From assembly GCA_965153455.1 (NCBI GenBank), contig OZ234497.1, positions 19,585,872 through 19,649,871 on the forward strand: a stretch of 64,000 nt of DNA, given 5' to 3'. A program made the translations under genes and the position numbers. How positions within the stretch are numbered: the stretch's first letter is position 1; each line of letters opens with the position of its first letter. Shown here one piece after another: positions 49,401 to 61,099 of this stretch. This DNA is from Sphagnum compactum. Its lineage: Eukaryota; Bryophyta; Sphagnopsida; Sphagnales. The notes under the pieces were generated by a model. It was given only the letters and a program-made list of their open reading frames with translations. It was not told the DNA's origin and did not search any database.

Positions 49401-50445
49401 CTTGCAGAAGAACGTGCATTCAGGTCACAGGAACGTGATGTAAGACGCAAGAAAGAATATTATAAGAGACAAGAGGAGGCTCGTTTGCTCAAGATCCGTG
49501 AGGAAGAAGAGGCCAGGAAGCTAGAAGGTGTGCTCTCCATTTCCTAATGCTTTCTTTTATTCTTGGTCTTTCTTCATTAGCAGTCTGTGGCCCCTGTTGA
49601 GGCGAGGGTCTACAGAAATTGTAGGACTGGCTGGTATTGGAGGTGCCTCAAGGTATCAAATGAGCAGAGTTTTATGTCAATTCAAATGTTTACTGGTAGA
49701 TCTCATTTGAGTTGCTGATGAGGTGATTATTGGTGGTTGTGTTTCAGAGGCAGAACGGAAACAGAAAGAAGAGGCTGACAGGTGGGCCAAGCTGGAGGAG
49801 ATTGCCCAAAAGCAGCGACAGCGGGAGATTGAGGCTGAGGAGAGGGAGAAGCGCGAAAGAGAGGCATTACGATCGAAGATTGAGGACAAGCCTGGCAAAT
49901 TCATCCCACCTTCACTTCGCAAGAGACTTGAGAGTGAAGAACCCAGACGTAGTAGTATGGAATCTTCGGACAACTGGAATGATCGGCGAGAGGCCCGGCC
50001 CCCAGTGGAAGAACGACGGCCTGCCCTGTTTGCAACCCGTACACCAGTTCCTAGTCGTGAGTCTGAGCATGGAGTGGAGGCCGAGGCTGACAGTGCACCA
50101 CCTCCTTCAAACAAGTATCAACCTCCTCGTAGCCGTGAGCCAGAGGTCCCTCATTCACGACCAGGAGCTTATGAGCCTCCACGAGGAGTGTCTCGTGATA
50201 CCTATGCTCCTCCACGTGGAGGTGGAAGGTTTGGTGGAGGTGGTTACAGTGATGGACCACCATCTCGCCCTGCACGCCCCTTTCCTGGGCCAAAAGTTTC
50301 AGAGGATCGCTGGGGCTCAGGAGGTGGGAGTGGTGGTGGGTTTGATCGTGAACGAAGTAACCGTGATGATGCACGACCAGACATTTGGAGACGAGGTCCA
50401 AGCCAGGAGGCCCCTCCACGACAGCCTGAAGAACAGGCTGCTTAA
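43421..50445 (+). CDS. eIF3a: Eukaryotic translation initiation factor 3 subunit A
   Basis: Thirteen coding exons keep frame: 43421-43466, 44597-45072, 45287-45502, 45673-46041, 46862-46891, 47254-47481, 47773-47934, 48125-48349, 48496-48702, 48806-49018, 49120-49200, 49326-49527, 49748-50445; 1,050 residues (Arabidopsis ~987). It is the scaffold subunit of eIF3 on the 40S ribosome. Visible: [21 protein letters not shown] start, alpha-helical solenoid and PCI region about 300-510, then a long Glu/Arg/Lys coiled coil about 540-860 ([36 protein letters not shown]). Next is the conserved [11 protein letters not shown] motif, and last an Arg/Gly/Pro-rich tail ([19 protein letters not shown]). Exon 5 is a 30 nt micro-exon ([10 protein letters not shown]). 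The first intron is long (1,130 bp). No defects were seen. Confidence 0.96.
43522..43544 (+). repeat. (CTTT)n microsatellite in eIF3a intron 1
   Basis: Five to six CTTT units shortly after the first exon, continuing the pyrimidine-rich character of the leader. Confidence 0.85.
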
Positions 50446-52160
50446 TTTAGGCTGTGCCCGACCTTTGGCTTCCTTGCCATTGGTGTTGTTGAGGGCATCG
50501 CTGAGTGAAAAGGTTGGGAGCATGGCAGAGAGAGCACCAAACATCAGGTGCTTCTCCTTCTTGCAGATTATGATAGCAATCTTCTATGCATTAGTGCTTT
50601 GAGTGTAGAATGCATGTCTGACCTTCTGGGGGCATTGCAGCAATGAAACAGCCTCGATAGGAAAAATCATCAAGTGCTTTTCTTACTGTGGTCCTAGTTT
50701 TTGTGCTCCTTTCTGAGGTGATTTTGTAGCCAAGAGACTGTCAATTGAAATATAAGACTTCTGAAGCACCCCATATGCCATCATTTGTGCCATAATAGTA
50801 GCTCCCAAGATCCATGCCAGCATTTTAGTTGGTAAAATTAGGTGTTCTTGGTGCAACAAAAGCTCTTGCGAGTGAAGCAGCTTTTACTTGATGCACATGT
50901 GGAAAACTATCAATAACTAAGTGTTTTTGTACTCACTTAGAAACATGCACCCTACTTGTCCACCTTATGTAAGGCATGTAAGGCTTCCATTTGAGGATAA
51001 TTCAATTGTACCAGTTGATTTCATTCCTGTGTCATCTTTTCTTTGGTCTTTATATTTTCTACCCAAGCTTAGATCCTCTGTGCATTAGCCATATGCTAAT
51101 TGAATCATGGGTTGGGTCCTTTTACCCATAGCAACCAGCCCTAGAAGTTTGCAGTGGACATCACCAGCCAAGATTTGATCTGGTTTTGCTCTTGCAACAT
51201 CTGGGGCTGGAGGACACTGATGTTGCAATGCAAACACAGAATGTCAGTACTGGAAATTCAAGCGACTCCTCCCTCAACGCTCCAAAGCTGGCAATGTGAG
51301 AGTATCAATGATGTCTGTACTATTGCATATTTGGGTCTCTTCACTTTTAGGATTGGAGATTGCTGATCTTGCAACAAGCAATTGGAGTGGAGCTTGTATT
51401 TCCATGAAGATCATGATGTGGGCAATTACAATCTCCAACAAAGTATGTGTTGTCATGATTCATTTGCAATTTAGATCAGCATGAAACATGTTTTGTCCTC
51501 AATGTTACACGATTGTAAAGATAAAACTCATAATTTTGTCAAACTACATCTTGTGTTTCTGCTAAGTTCCTGATTTGAAAGAGGTTCAATCAACATAGGG
51601 CATTGTTCTGTATTTCTTTTCACGCGATTGGTAGGATTCAAAACTAACAAGCTGCTCCTGTGTAGCAGACTGCTAAGGATCAATCCACATCAATGCACTA
51701 GAACAATTGTAACACTTGCATCAAGAGTTTAAAGCTCTTTAAGTAAGTATGTCAAATCTCAAAGACATTGCAGTTGTTTTTCATGGTTACACAAATTCTC
51801 CATGAGGCTTGAATGTCAATTAGGTCAAACCGGAGGTTGCAATGGCCAAGTTCGTGAAAAATGAACACCTTCAGTTATGGTGCATCCTGTCCCAAGTTTT
51901 TAACAAGCTCTTCCTCAGGAGGGGGTTACAAAGTGGGTACTAGAACACATCTACAAGAAGGCAACTTGGTTCCTAACCTTTGGAGGATGCTGTGCCCTAC
52001 AATTTAGACTTTTCTTGTATATATAAACTCGACCCTTATCCATGAGACTAGGTACACAAGCAAACTCAAAAGAAAAAACTCTGGCAATGACAAGAAGCTG
52101 GTGACCTCAAGGACACGAAAATGAAAGATGACAAGAAATCTTCGATTAGATGAGAAGATT
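50446..52160. other. eIF3a 3' UTR and flank, no gene seen
   Basis: The 3' UTR follows the TAA at 50443-50445; its end was not placed. Open frames are short and unrecognised. Confidence 0.5.
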
Positions 52161-52384
52161 GTGCCCATTCATCAAATGAGGGTACTAAAGCTCTAAAAAG
52201 CACCACTTAAGAACTATGCCAACTCCTTTGAACTTTGCTAGCTTCTCCAGTCATTGCCCACTTCATATGCCTTGTGCCCATTCATCAAATGAGGGTCCTA
52301 AAGCTCTAAAAAGCACCACTTAAGAACTATGCCAACTCCTTCGAACTTTGCTAGCTTCTCAAGTCATTGCCCACTTCATATGCC
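52161..52384 (+). repeat. 113 bp tandem duplication, nearly identical
   Basis: Copies 52161-52273 and 52274-52384 differ at only about three positions (GGTACTAA/GGTCCTAA, CCTTTGAAC/CCTTCGAAC, TCTCCAG/TCTCAAG). This is the youngest duplication in the window. Confidence 0.92.
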
Positions 52385-53257
52385 TCAACTCGACCTCCCT
52401 TCCCTTTTCTTTTCTTTTGACCCATCCCATGTGTCTTACTCACCACTCTCCTTCACTTCACCAGCTATGTCATCAAACTCTTACCCCCGTTCCTCATATT
52501 TTCTATAATTTTTTTCATTGCCAAGATTCACAATGGATTGTGTGAAGTTAGGTCCCCATTTGCATGTGCCAAAACCACATTTGTGTCGCTTAGTCACAAA
52601 TAACCTCATTAAACCTTTTGATCAACTACAGGCTTTTTCTAATTGTGAAAAACCTCCTCCCAAGAAACGCAGGGTATGTGGACACACCTGGTAATGCAAC
52701 ATTCATCACATGAATGCCTACAAAGGTGGGTGTGTCGGCTTTTGAAATGCCTAGGTTATTTTTACCCGTGATACCCAATGGGTACCCATCTAGTACCATT
52801 TGGGTATCATGGTAAATAAATAAATACATAAAAATGGCGTGTTGATTTTTATGTCATGTAATGCCCTTGACCTTGGTCATTATCGAAATCAAGCCCACCT
52901 TAGCTCTACCTCATGTGGGCCCTTTTATTCTAATGATGGTCACGGCCTTGGTCATTGCCCGACACTTATTAGTATGTAGGTGTAAGTCTTTTAGATCTAG
53001 GTCCTTTAACTTGGGCTCCGTGTTGTCGCGCACTACCGGTGACAATCAACTTTTTTTTTCTTCTTATATATGTTCCCATATGGTTTTTAATTGTTGATTG
53101 TTATTTTTGTCAATGTTGAATTTAATTTGAATGGATGTAAATATATCATGGACATGAATACCTAGGTACTCAGTTCTTAACAAGGGGCAGTGCCCAAGCC
53201 AAAAATTGTGACAAATTCTTTTGGAATAAAAAGTTTCATGCAGTTCCTCAACACCTT

Positions 53258-53270
53258 AAACCCTAAACCC
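53258..53270 (+). repeat. Interstitial telomere-like motif
   Basis: AAACCCTAAACCC, nearly two units of the plant-type telomere repeat (complement TTTAGGG). Too short to be a relic telomere; it may be chance or a telo-box. Confidence 0.5.
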
Positions 53271-54697
53271 AAGGGCCCAAGCATGCACTCAAGGTGCTAT
53301 TTTTTTGCCCTTTTAAGAGGGAGTTGAGGATTCTTTTCATTTTCCATTGTTCCCTACAAGTTCCCAATGAGTTTTCATCAAGTTCTCAATATGTTCCCCA
53401 AGTTCCCGATGTGTTCCTCGACATGTTCCCCATAGCACCTCATTTTTATCTCATATGTTTTGGCAAATGTTGTCCTATTTCAGCTATATAGGTGGGTCAA
53501 TGGGAGGAACTCCAAGCTCCAAAAAATCACCACCTATTTTGTTGTGATAGGCCAATGAAAAGGCTCATTGTTATTAAAAAACAAAAACCACTTGGGAAGC
53601 ACCTGCAACTAATTAATACAAGTAACAATAGGTTGTGGATTTGGCCATAGGTTGTGAATTTGGCACATGTTAATCCCTTTTGGTGGGTAGGGAGAAAGTG
53701 AGATAATTATTAGGAAAGGAATGAGGTAGAGCAGGTAGTTATTACGAAAGAAACCAAGTGGTTAGGCTAGAAAATGAAGTAGTTATGAATTGTCATTGTA
53801 ATTGTCTTTCTAATTGTCTTTCTAATTGTTCAAGGACAACCATGCAAAGGATCATCCAAAATCACCCATATATGTTTGGGTACTAACTTCTTGAGCTTAA
53901 ATTGTTTGGAAAGGTGTTTGCAATAATCATCAATAATTTAAATGACATGTTCTATTAGAGAATTGCACATGTTCTCAGCTAGCAAAATGTTGACCACTCT
54001 CTGAAACATTTTTAAATTTTTTTACACTTGGACTAAAGGATTTGAGCAGTATATCAATCTTCACTTTTTTTTTGGTCTTGTATGTTCAATTCACACTACT
54101 TATCTAGTCAAAAAAACCTTTTACGAATATGTAGGTCATTTTGGCTTCTTATGTTCATTCACTTCACTTATCTAGCCAAGAAAACCTTATATGAAGATGT
54201 CTCTAAGTAAATCATTAGAGAGATTTGCAATTCAAGAAGATTCATTGTTGTTGTTTTTTTTTTTCATGGTGTGCATAATTTAGAAGCTAACAATGCGACT
54301 TAAAATTTACAATTTTGAAATGTGACATGGTAAATTAGATGATTTTGTTTCAAAATTGATTGGATAGTGTTATTGACAAGGCAAATCCATTTGAGTTTAT
54401 GGATGTAACTCAAGAGAAATTGCAAATTGACTTAATTGAACCGTGTAATAAGGATATGCAACACAAAACAAAAGAAAAGAAGAACATATTAATGTGCAAA
54501 ATGAGAATTGGAGACATCATACATGAACACTCACCTATTATTTATGAATCATGTGGCCTTCCGAACTTGTCATTTCACACTTGATGTTTACAATTTTAAA
54601 GCTTGTTTACCCGATTCAAATTTTTCACCATAATGAAACTTGAGACCATTTTTTTATACATGAAAAAAGATGTTTGTTGAAGTGAGTTGTGGAAATG

Positions 54698-54778
54698 TAG
54701 AGTAACACCCAAAGAGCAAAGCATTCCCAAAATAGGTGCTTTGCAAGGCAAAGTTGACAAGTGTTTATTTAAGGAATG
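54698..54778 (+). repeat. Interspersed repeat copy B
   Basis: Partner of 29030-29105. It shares GAGTAACACC, AGAGCAAAGCATTCC and AAGTGTTTATTTAAGG in the same order and orientation. Confidence 0.55.
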
Positions 54779-55949
54779 CCCCACTCCATGGGAATAATTT
54801 GACATAAAACTAGAATAGGGAAGTAAAATAGCAAACCAAGCTCCATGGAATGACAATGAAAGGTGGGGAAGTAGCAACAAGAGTTTAACACAAGGGATTT
54901 CAAAAGGCAAGTGGGAAAAGTGAGAACTTCATGAGAGATTAATAAAAGGAATATATGAAGGAAAGGAATTCATAATTCCTAGTCAAAGAAGAACATCCTA
55001 GTCAAAAGCGGAATTTCCTTCATGCAATAGGGAAATTATGTTGTATTGCCCCCCAATTTTAGTGTACAATTTATGGGCAATGTCTTTATATCTCCCTAGA
55101 GTCACCCTTGCCTTCTAAAGTGAAACAATTAGCTAAATAATTAGTAGTAGTAATGTCATGTTGATAAGCTTCCATCGACATGTTGATGACAAAGATAACT
55201 CAATGTAACAAAAAAATAAGTTCAAGAACTTATTTTCTAAAATTCCTTTCACTCAATTAAGGTTCAAAAGGTCTTCAACTTGAGGGGCTTGAAAACTCAA
55301 TTACAATTTGATGAAGTAGTTGCTACTAACTTACACCCTATTCACCTAGATTACATCTACACTTTCACTCTAACATTTTTTATAAGCATAGTCAATGCAC
55401 CATCACATTTTTCTTCCTAGTTTTTTCAAGTTCAATGCACCTTGATCTTTACTTTTTGTCTTTACATACAAAATTACATAATCACATCATTTATTTACTC
55501 CCATACACCTAACCTTGGGCTCATAATCAAGGCTAAGGCATGAGAGGGGGAAATGGGCTGGGAAGATGTCCTAGAACTCGATCATATTCTCACAAATGTG
55601 AGAAAGTGCAAAGAAATGAGTCCCAAGCACTATCAGTTCCCAATTAAAAAGCACTTTGAAAATTGTAGTCTTGAAGAAGTCTTGAATTTCTAAAACAAAA
55701 GTGTAGTTAATAAACGTTGTCCCAATTGGGCCTTCAACATGCCATTGGAAAGGTCTTAATATTTTAATATCAAAAGTGTGTTTGCATTCTCCATTTGGAA
55801 TTGTGAGCTAAAAAATATGGCCAAAGAATGGCTAGGATTCAAATTAATAATATGAATCTTGACTATTATATTGTACCCAAAAATAATATTATTATCTTCA
55901 TAAAATCATTTACTTGTTAGTCCTTTTACATAGAGACCCCGATACTTTG

Positions 55950-57080
55950 TTGTTTACACTACTTTTTGTGTATACTTTACCATGCTTTCACCCCAGAAGG
56001 CATTTAGAGCTTTCTAAATTGGTTGAAATCTTGGAAACAAAAGGATTTTTATGTTGGTTTTTGCACAAAGAGTTATGGCTAAATATTGCACTTTGGTTAT
56101 CAAGATGGTAATCGATTTTACATCTAACTGTGATGTGAATGTTAACTTAAATCTATTATGTGACATTGAGGATTTCTATGGGTTGAGTAATTTGCTACCC
56201 ATGCTAGAATCTATGAATAACCTCATAAAGTTGGCCCAAGATTGAAATGTGTTTATTGTTGATTATGTGGAAGCTATCAAGATGTGTCAATCTAATTTGT
56301 TTATGGATTATGTTGATCCCAACATCGCTTTCAAGTATGATGCATCTTAGTTCTTCAAGTCCTTGGTTGATTATAGCCATGAACTACTACATATGTAATG
56401 GATTATAAATCCCACCATAGGTTTGGATCATCTTGTCTTTGATGCAACAAATGGATAATATGTTTGGGTTTGACACCGTAATCAACTAACGAGAGTGGTA
56501 TGTTATGTGACTAGGGAGGTAGCTATTGAAACTCTCTGAGTTGTTACAATTGTTGTCAAGGAGGCACTTGAATCCTTGATTATCAAACTATAATTTTGTT
56601 TCACTTGGGGTGATGGAAGCATTTGGAGTTGTTTTCCCCAATACTGGCTGATGGAAGGTTATGATGAATCCTTCAAAAGGCACATGAACATCATCAAAGG
56701 GGTAATATTATTATTCCAAAAGGATTGGGGCTGCTAACATCTAGGTGCGAGAGGTTTTATCTTCTCTTGGTTTCGATCTCCAAATGTTGTTTTTGAATTT
56801 GCCGTGATTCCTCTTCACAAGGTGAAATCCTTGACTTGGCTTTGGACATCTTTGGCTACTTTTTAGGTGATTGTACCTAAGCTGCCTAAAAATTTCAAGC
56901 TGATTGAAATCACCATGGTACAGATGATTGGTTCTTTTGAAGATGACAAATGTTTTAACAATTTGAACTTCATCAAATCTAAGTTTTAGAGTCAATTAAC
57001 AACTCATCTACCCCTTTTTGTCAAGATGTATTGTTCAACTATTCCATATGAGCATAAGGAATCAAAACCATATTGGACCT
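55950..57080 (+). pseudogene. Old hAT transposase relic B (middle and C-terminal part)
   Basis: Frame pieces in order: RRHLELSKLVEILETKG (~56003-56045), RVMAKYCTLVIKM after a frameshift, NLLCDIEDFYGLSNLLPMLE, LIKLAQD*NVFIVDYVEAI, DYVDPNIAFKYDAS*FFKSL, and then CFPQYW with HMNIIKG. It ends in the hAT dimerisation-type block PKNFKLIEITMVQMIGSFED and FNNLNFIKSKF*SQLTTHLP (~56880-57020). Stops stand where Arg or Trp codons are expected. I recognise the order of blocks from a plant hAT family, so this is a decayed copy. It covers the half that relic A at 40-41 kb lacks. Confidence 0.72.
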
Positions 57081-58705
57081 TCATATTTTTCCACATAGCA
57101 ATTGCCTCCACATATAGAAAATCTAGTTTTAGGGTTTAATTCTCCCACAAGTTAAGTTGTTGTTTTGATTTTTGTTTGTTATTGGTATTGTTTGTATTTG
57201 TATTCTTTGTAATGTGTGTGTGGGGTTTGAATTTTGCTACTTACCCAATTTCCACATGGAGGCCTTGTTCATTGTTTGTAAGACCTCTAACAAAAATTTA
57301 TGTCAAATAATCTTTTCCATGCATTAAAAAATGATATCCACATGGAACTACTATGAAAAAAATTAAATAGCCACACATTTTGATGGCAAAAAAAATTAGT
57401 AGCCTAAATTCTTAAAAATTGGAACCTTGGTCGCCTACATGTTCTTTGGGAAATTGGCCTACCCTTACCTATTTATCTTTTTATGTAATATGTAATCACT
57501 TTTTCCTTATGTAATTACCTAGGATATTTGCCCACTTACATAAGTAGTCACCCAAATGAAAGAAAACAAAAGATTTATAAGATAGGTTACCAAAGTAACT
57601 CAAAATTGTGGTTGATCCACAACTGAGTTATAATAGGTTTTCAATGGATGGTGCATTATTGGGTTGCTCGGTCACATAATCCCACATAATGACAATGGAA
57701 TTTTTTAATCACCCAATAGGTATCAATTGGGAAGTTTTGAAATATACTAGGTGGGTCCAACCATGTTATTAGGAGCTACACATGCCCCTTTAGACCACTG
57801 TTTTATTCCTTAAAATATTTAAAAAATCTTTTTGATATATATTTCAAAAAACATTAAATTTGTTTAAAGTTTTTTTAATACTATTATGTTAAGGTGTATA
57901 TTTAAAAAAATCCCAAAATATGTCATCAAATATTTTTTTCAAATTGTGCTTTCAATGTCAAAACTGCTTTTAAGCTTTTATGTGGTTTTTAAACAATGGT
58001 TACAAGAGGTTGAAAGTCCTTATACGTATTTTTCACTCATTAGATTGATTCCATTTTTTAATGATATGTACATAATGTATTCATAGTAAAATTTTATAAA
58101 AGAAAATCTATTTATTCTTATTATTATTTACAATCCAAAGTTCAAAAAATTAAGTAGTGGTTAAGACTACTTTTGGTACATGTTAGTATGACTGCACCTA
58201 GGTACTTGAATTTGACCCTTAAGGGGAGATGCCTTGGTCAATCTAAAAGGTAAAGCTTCCATTGTTGATGTCACAACCTTTTGTACTTTACAATTGTGTG
58301 CAAAACTTGTTTTCGTGGGCCTTCCTTTGTTTCTAGGCATACACCTTCTAGTTACCACCTTGGGGGGTATGATCCTTAATTATTGAGGCCTAGAGTAGGC
58401 TTTTCCTTTCAATGACTTGGTAGGTGCAAGCTTACCAAGCTTCTATGGTGAGCACCCAATCTAGACTCCATATTGTTCAAGGAAACAAAATTTAACTTGA
58501 CATGATCCAAACATGTATTAATAACCCGTTATGTTGGATGGCTAAAAATCCAATACCACTTGTAACTAAAGGTATTCTAAACAAGTATTGGGAATTTGGG
58601 CTTGAATGAACCAACACCCATGAATGCCTTAGTTGGAGATGAGGTTGTTTTGGCCATTTTGGGATGAAACCAAACCATTTAACTTAAACCAAACCAAACC
58701 AAACC
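57081..58705. other. Intergenic, no gene seen
   Basis: A/T-rich with short open frames, none recognised. Confidence 0.5.
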
Positions 58706-59310
58706 TTGAGGTGGGGTTTTTTTTCTTTTTTTTTCATTGGCCCACCTTTCTTTTAGATTTCAAAAATTTCCACCCCTTTTTTTCCCCTCCTTCCTTCTTC
58801 TCCTCCTTTTTTCTTTCTTTGTTTTTCCTTTCTTCCATTGTTGTAATAACTTCTTGTTGATCATTTTTTTCCCTCTTTTTTTAAATTGCTATTATTATTA
58901 TTATTATTTCTTCTTCTCTTTTGTTGTTGCTATATACATTCTTCTTCTTGATATATATTTTTTTTCATTTTTTTGCTAATTTATTTTTTTTTTCATCTTT
59001 TGTTTGTTTGTTTTTGTTCTATTGTTATAACTTCTTTATCATCATCTCTCTTTTTAAGTTTTCCTTCTCCTTCTTCAAGCATTTTATTTCTATTTCATCA
59101 CATCATTGTGCATGTTGCCCTTGCTTGTTGCGCCATCACTTACTTATGCACATCATGCCAAATATGCCTTCCTTTTTTGTCTTGTTTTGGTTTGTGAAAC
59201 AATAGCAAAAGCCAAAATAAGTAGGAAAGAGAAAGAGAAGATTAAAGAAGAATAAAAAAGAAGGAAATGAAAATAAAAAAGAAGGAAGGTGAAAAGAAAA
59301 AAAAAAAATA
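58706..59310 (+). repeat. Long pyrimidine tract followed by a purine tract
   Basis: 58711-59100 is almost wholly T/C with an (ATT)n insert near 58890-58907. 59205-59310 is almost wholly A/G (AAGAAGGAAATGAAAA style). The two are roughly complementary in composition, so intrastrand pairing or triplex structure is possible. The open frames here are low-complexity Phe/Ser/Leu runs, not genes. Confidence 0.75.
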
Positions 59311-60883
59311 GAAGAAGACAGACTAGTTTTTTTAAAAAAATCGTTTTTGTTTTCGAAATCCTAGAAAAAGAAGTCTATTAAATTATTTTCCTTTTTTGTT
59401 TTTTCCTGAAGGTATATTTTCTTAAAAAATTCAAGAAGAAGATTCTATTTTTTTCGTTTTTTAAAAATAAGAAGATTTTTTGGGTTTTTTTTCTTTTTTT
59501 TTCCAAAAAGATTTTAAAAATAGAAGATTTTTTTCTTCTATTTTTCTATTTTATGTTTGTCCTAAACTTATTTTCCCCCTATCTTTCCATTTTTTGTTCC
59601 CAAAAGATGATTTCTCAAAAAATCTTTCATTTCATATTTTTCCAAAAGAATTTTTAAAAACATTTCCTTTTTTTTTTGAAAAATCTAATAGACGATATGT
59701 GTTCATACCCATGTAATTCTTTTTGGGTTTGGTTTACATTTTTCAAACTTGCATATTAATGTGTATCATGTGTTTGATGCAAACTTTTAAGTAATTATGA
59801 ATACCAATTTGCAACCAATGGCATTCAACTGCAGTTGTGTCACCAACAATTTTACACTCATCAACATGCTATTAAGATGGTTATAACAACAACTTACTAG
59901 TGAACACAAGACATGGTGGTTAATGAAAATAATTTTAGAGAAGACGTTTCTTAATGTTAGAAATTAACATATATATCTTGGGTTTTTTTCACATAAGCAA
60001 TTGCATGAAGTTCATGTTTTCCATTTTTTGGACATTTAAAAAGTTTTGATAGTTGTGATATTTGTATCAATACATGAAAGTTTTGTCTTATTTCAATTGT
60101 AACTTCATACTTGTATTATGTTTGCATGCCAGAGCATTGCATTAATATTTTGTTGTAATTTTCCCAAAAAATACAAGTTTGAAACATATTATAGTATTGC
60201 ATTATTGCACTAAAGTAACATCAATAAACATAAGGTTCAATGTGAAATGCCTTCATAAGGGCCACAAAATAAACATTAATTTTGTGAACCTAATTTTGCA
60301 ATACCCACATTTGAAACATAAAATGCTAGCTAGTTTTTCTAGATGGTTTGTGCAACACCCAAAATTTGGGCATAAAATATACATGAGCAAGGAAAAATTG
60401 ATGAAGATCAAAAATTTAAAAATAATGAATAAATTGTGATAAAAATAGAAGAAAGTAATTTAAAACAAGAAAAAGACAATAAGAATTTATAATGAGAAAA
60501 AAAGATTTAAAAAATATAAAATAATAATTTAAAAGAAGAATAGAGATTTGAAAGAAAGAAAAAAAAACTTGCATTTTGGTCACAAAATATGTAATAATTA
60601 TTGATGTGTATTGTATTTGAAATGACATTTTTTTCATATGTGAGTATTGTATTTTGCAATTGGATCTTCAACTATTTTAACTTCTAACAATAACTATGGA
60701 AATATGCAATACTTGCATGTGGGTCACAAAAGTGGATCGAATATGCAATACCCGCATTCAGGACTATCATTTATTGACATCAAGGGTTCAAAAATGATTA
60801 AAATGGTTGTTAGTTCGTTTAATGCAATGCTTTCATATTTTGTATATCATACATTGATAGAAGTAAGGATCATGTAAGTGATA
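59311..60883. other. AT-rich intergenic, no gene seen
   Basis: 59320-59700 is T-run rich with repeated AGAAGATTTTTT words. Later a GGTCACAAAA.TATGCAATAC word occurs twice near 60720-60755. Nothing coding was recognised. Confidence 0.45.
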
Positions 60884-61019
60884 AGTAGGTAGGTGGGTAG
60901 GTGGGTGGGTGGGTAAGTAGGTAAATAAATAAATAGGTAGATAGATAGGTGAGTGGGTAGGTGGGTAGGTAAGTAAGTAAGTATGTAGGTAGGTTGGTGG
61001 TTGGGTAAGTAGGTATGTA
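60884..61019 (+). repeat. GTAG/GTGG tetranucleotide array
   Basis: Continuous (GTAG)n/(GGTG)n with interruptions such as TAAATAAATAAATAGG. The minus-strand open frames read as Tyr-Leu-Pro-Thr repeats and are artefacts. A canonical G-quadruplex motif lies at 60895-60913. Confidence 0.9.
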
Positions 61020-61099
61020 CACAAATAAAAAGCAAGTTATGTCAATAATGTAATTAGGTTAATAGGATAGCTAGGTCAATAGGGTAGCCAAAAGTTTTG

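Larger units (their letters stand above)
52385..55950. other. Intergenic, no gene seen
   Basis: Includes a palindromic GATACCCAATGGGTAC/GTACCATTTGGGTATC pair (52770-52808), a short telomere-like motif (53258-53270), a run of GTTCCC.ATGTGTTCC-like words (53355-53430) and interspersed repeat copy B (54698-54778). An ATG-initiated open frame at 54360-54584 (74 codons, Lys/Asp-rich) is unrecognised. Confidence 0.45.

Noticed and set aside
49730-50602. 290-codon open frame on the plus strand, longest in the window
   Set aside because: It is the second frame of the last eIF3a exon. The overlapping frame carries the conserved [11 protein letters not shown] motif and correct splice phase, so this is a composition shadow.
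58737-59205. Phe/Ser-rich open frames
   Set aside because: Translation of a poly-pyrimidine tract.
60833-61035. Tyr-Leu-Pro-Thr repeat open frames on the minus strand
   Set aside because: Translation of the GTAG tetranucleotide array.
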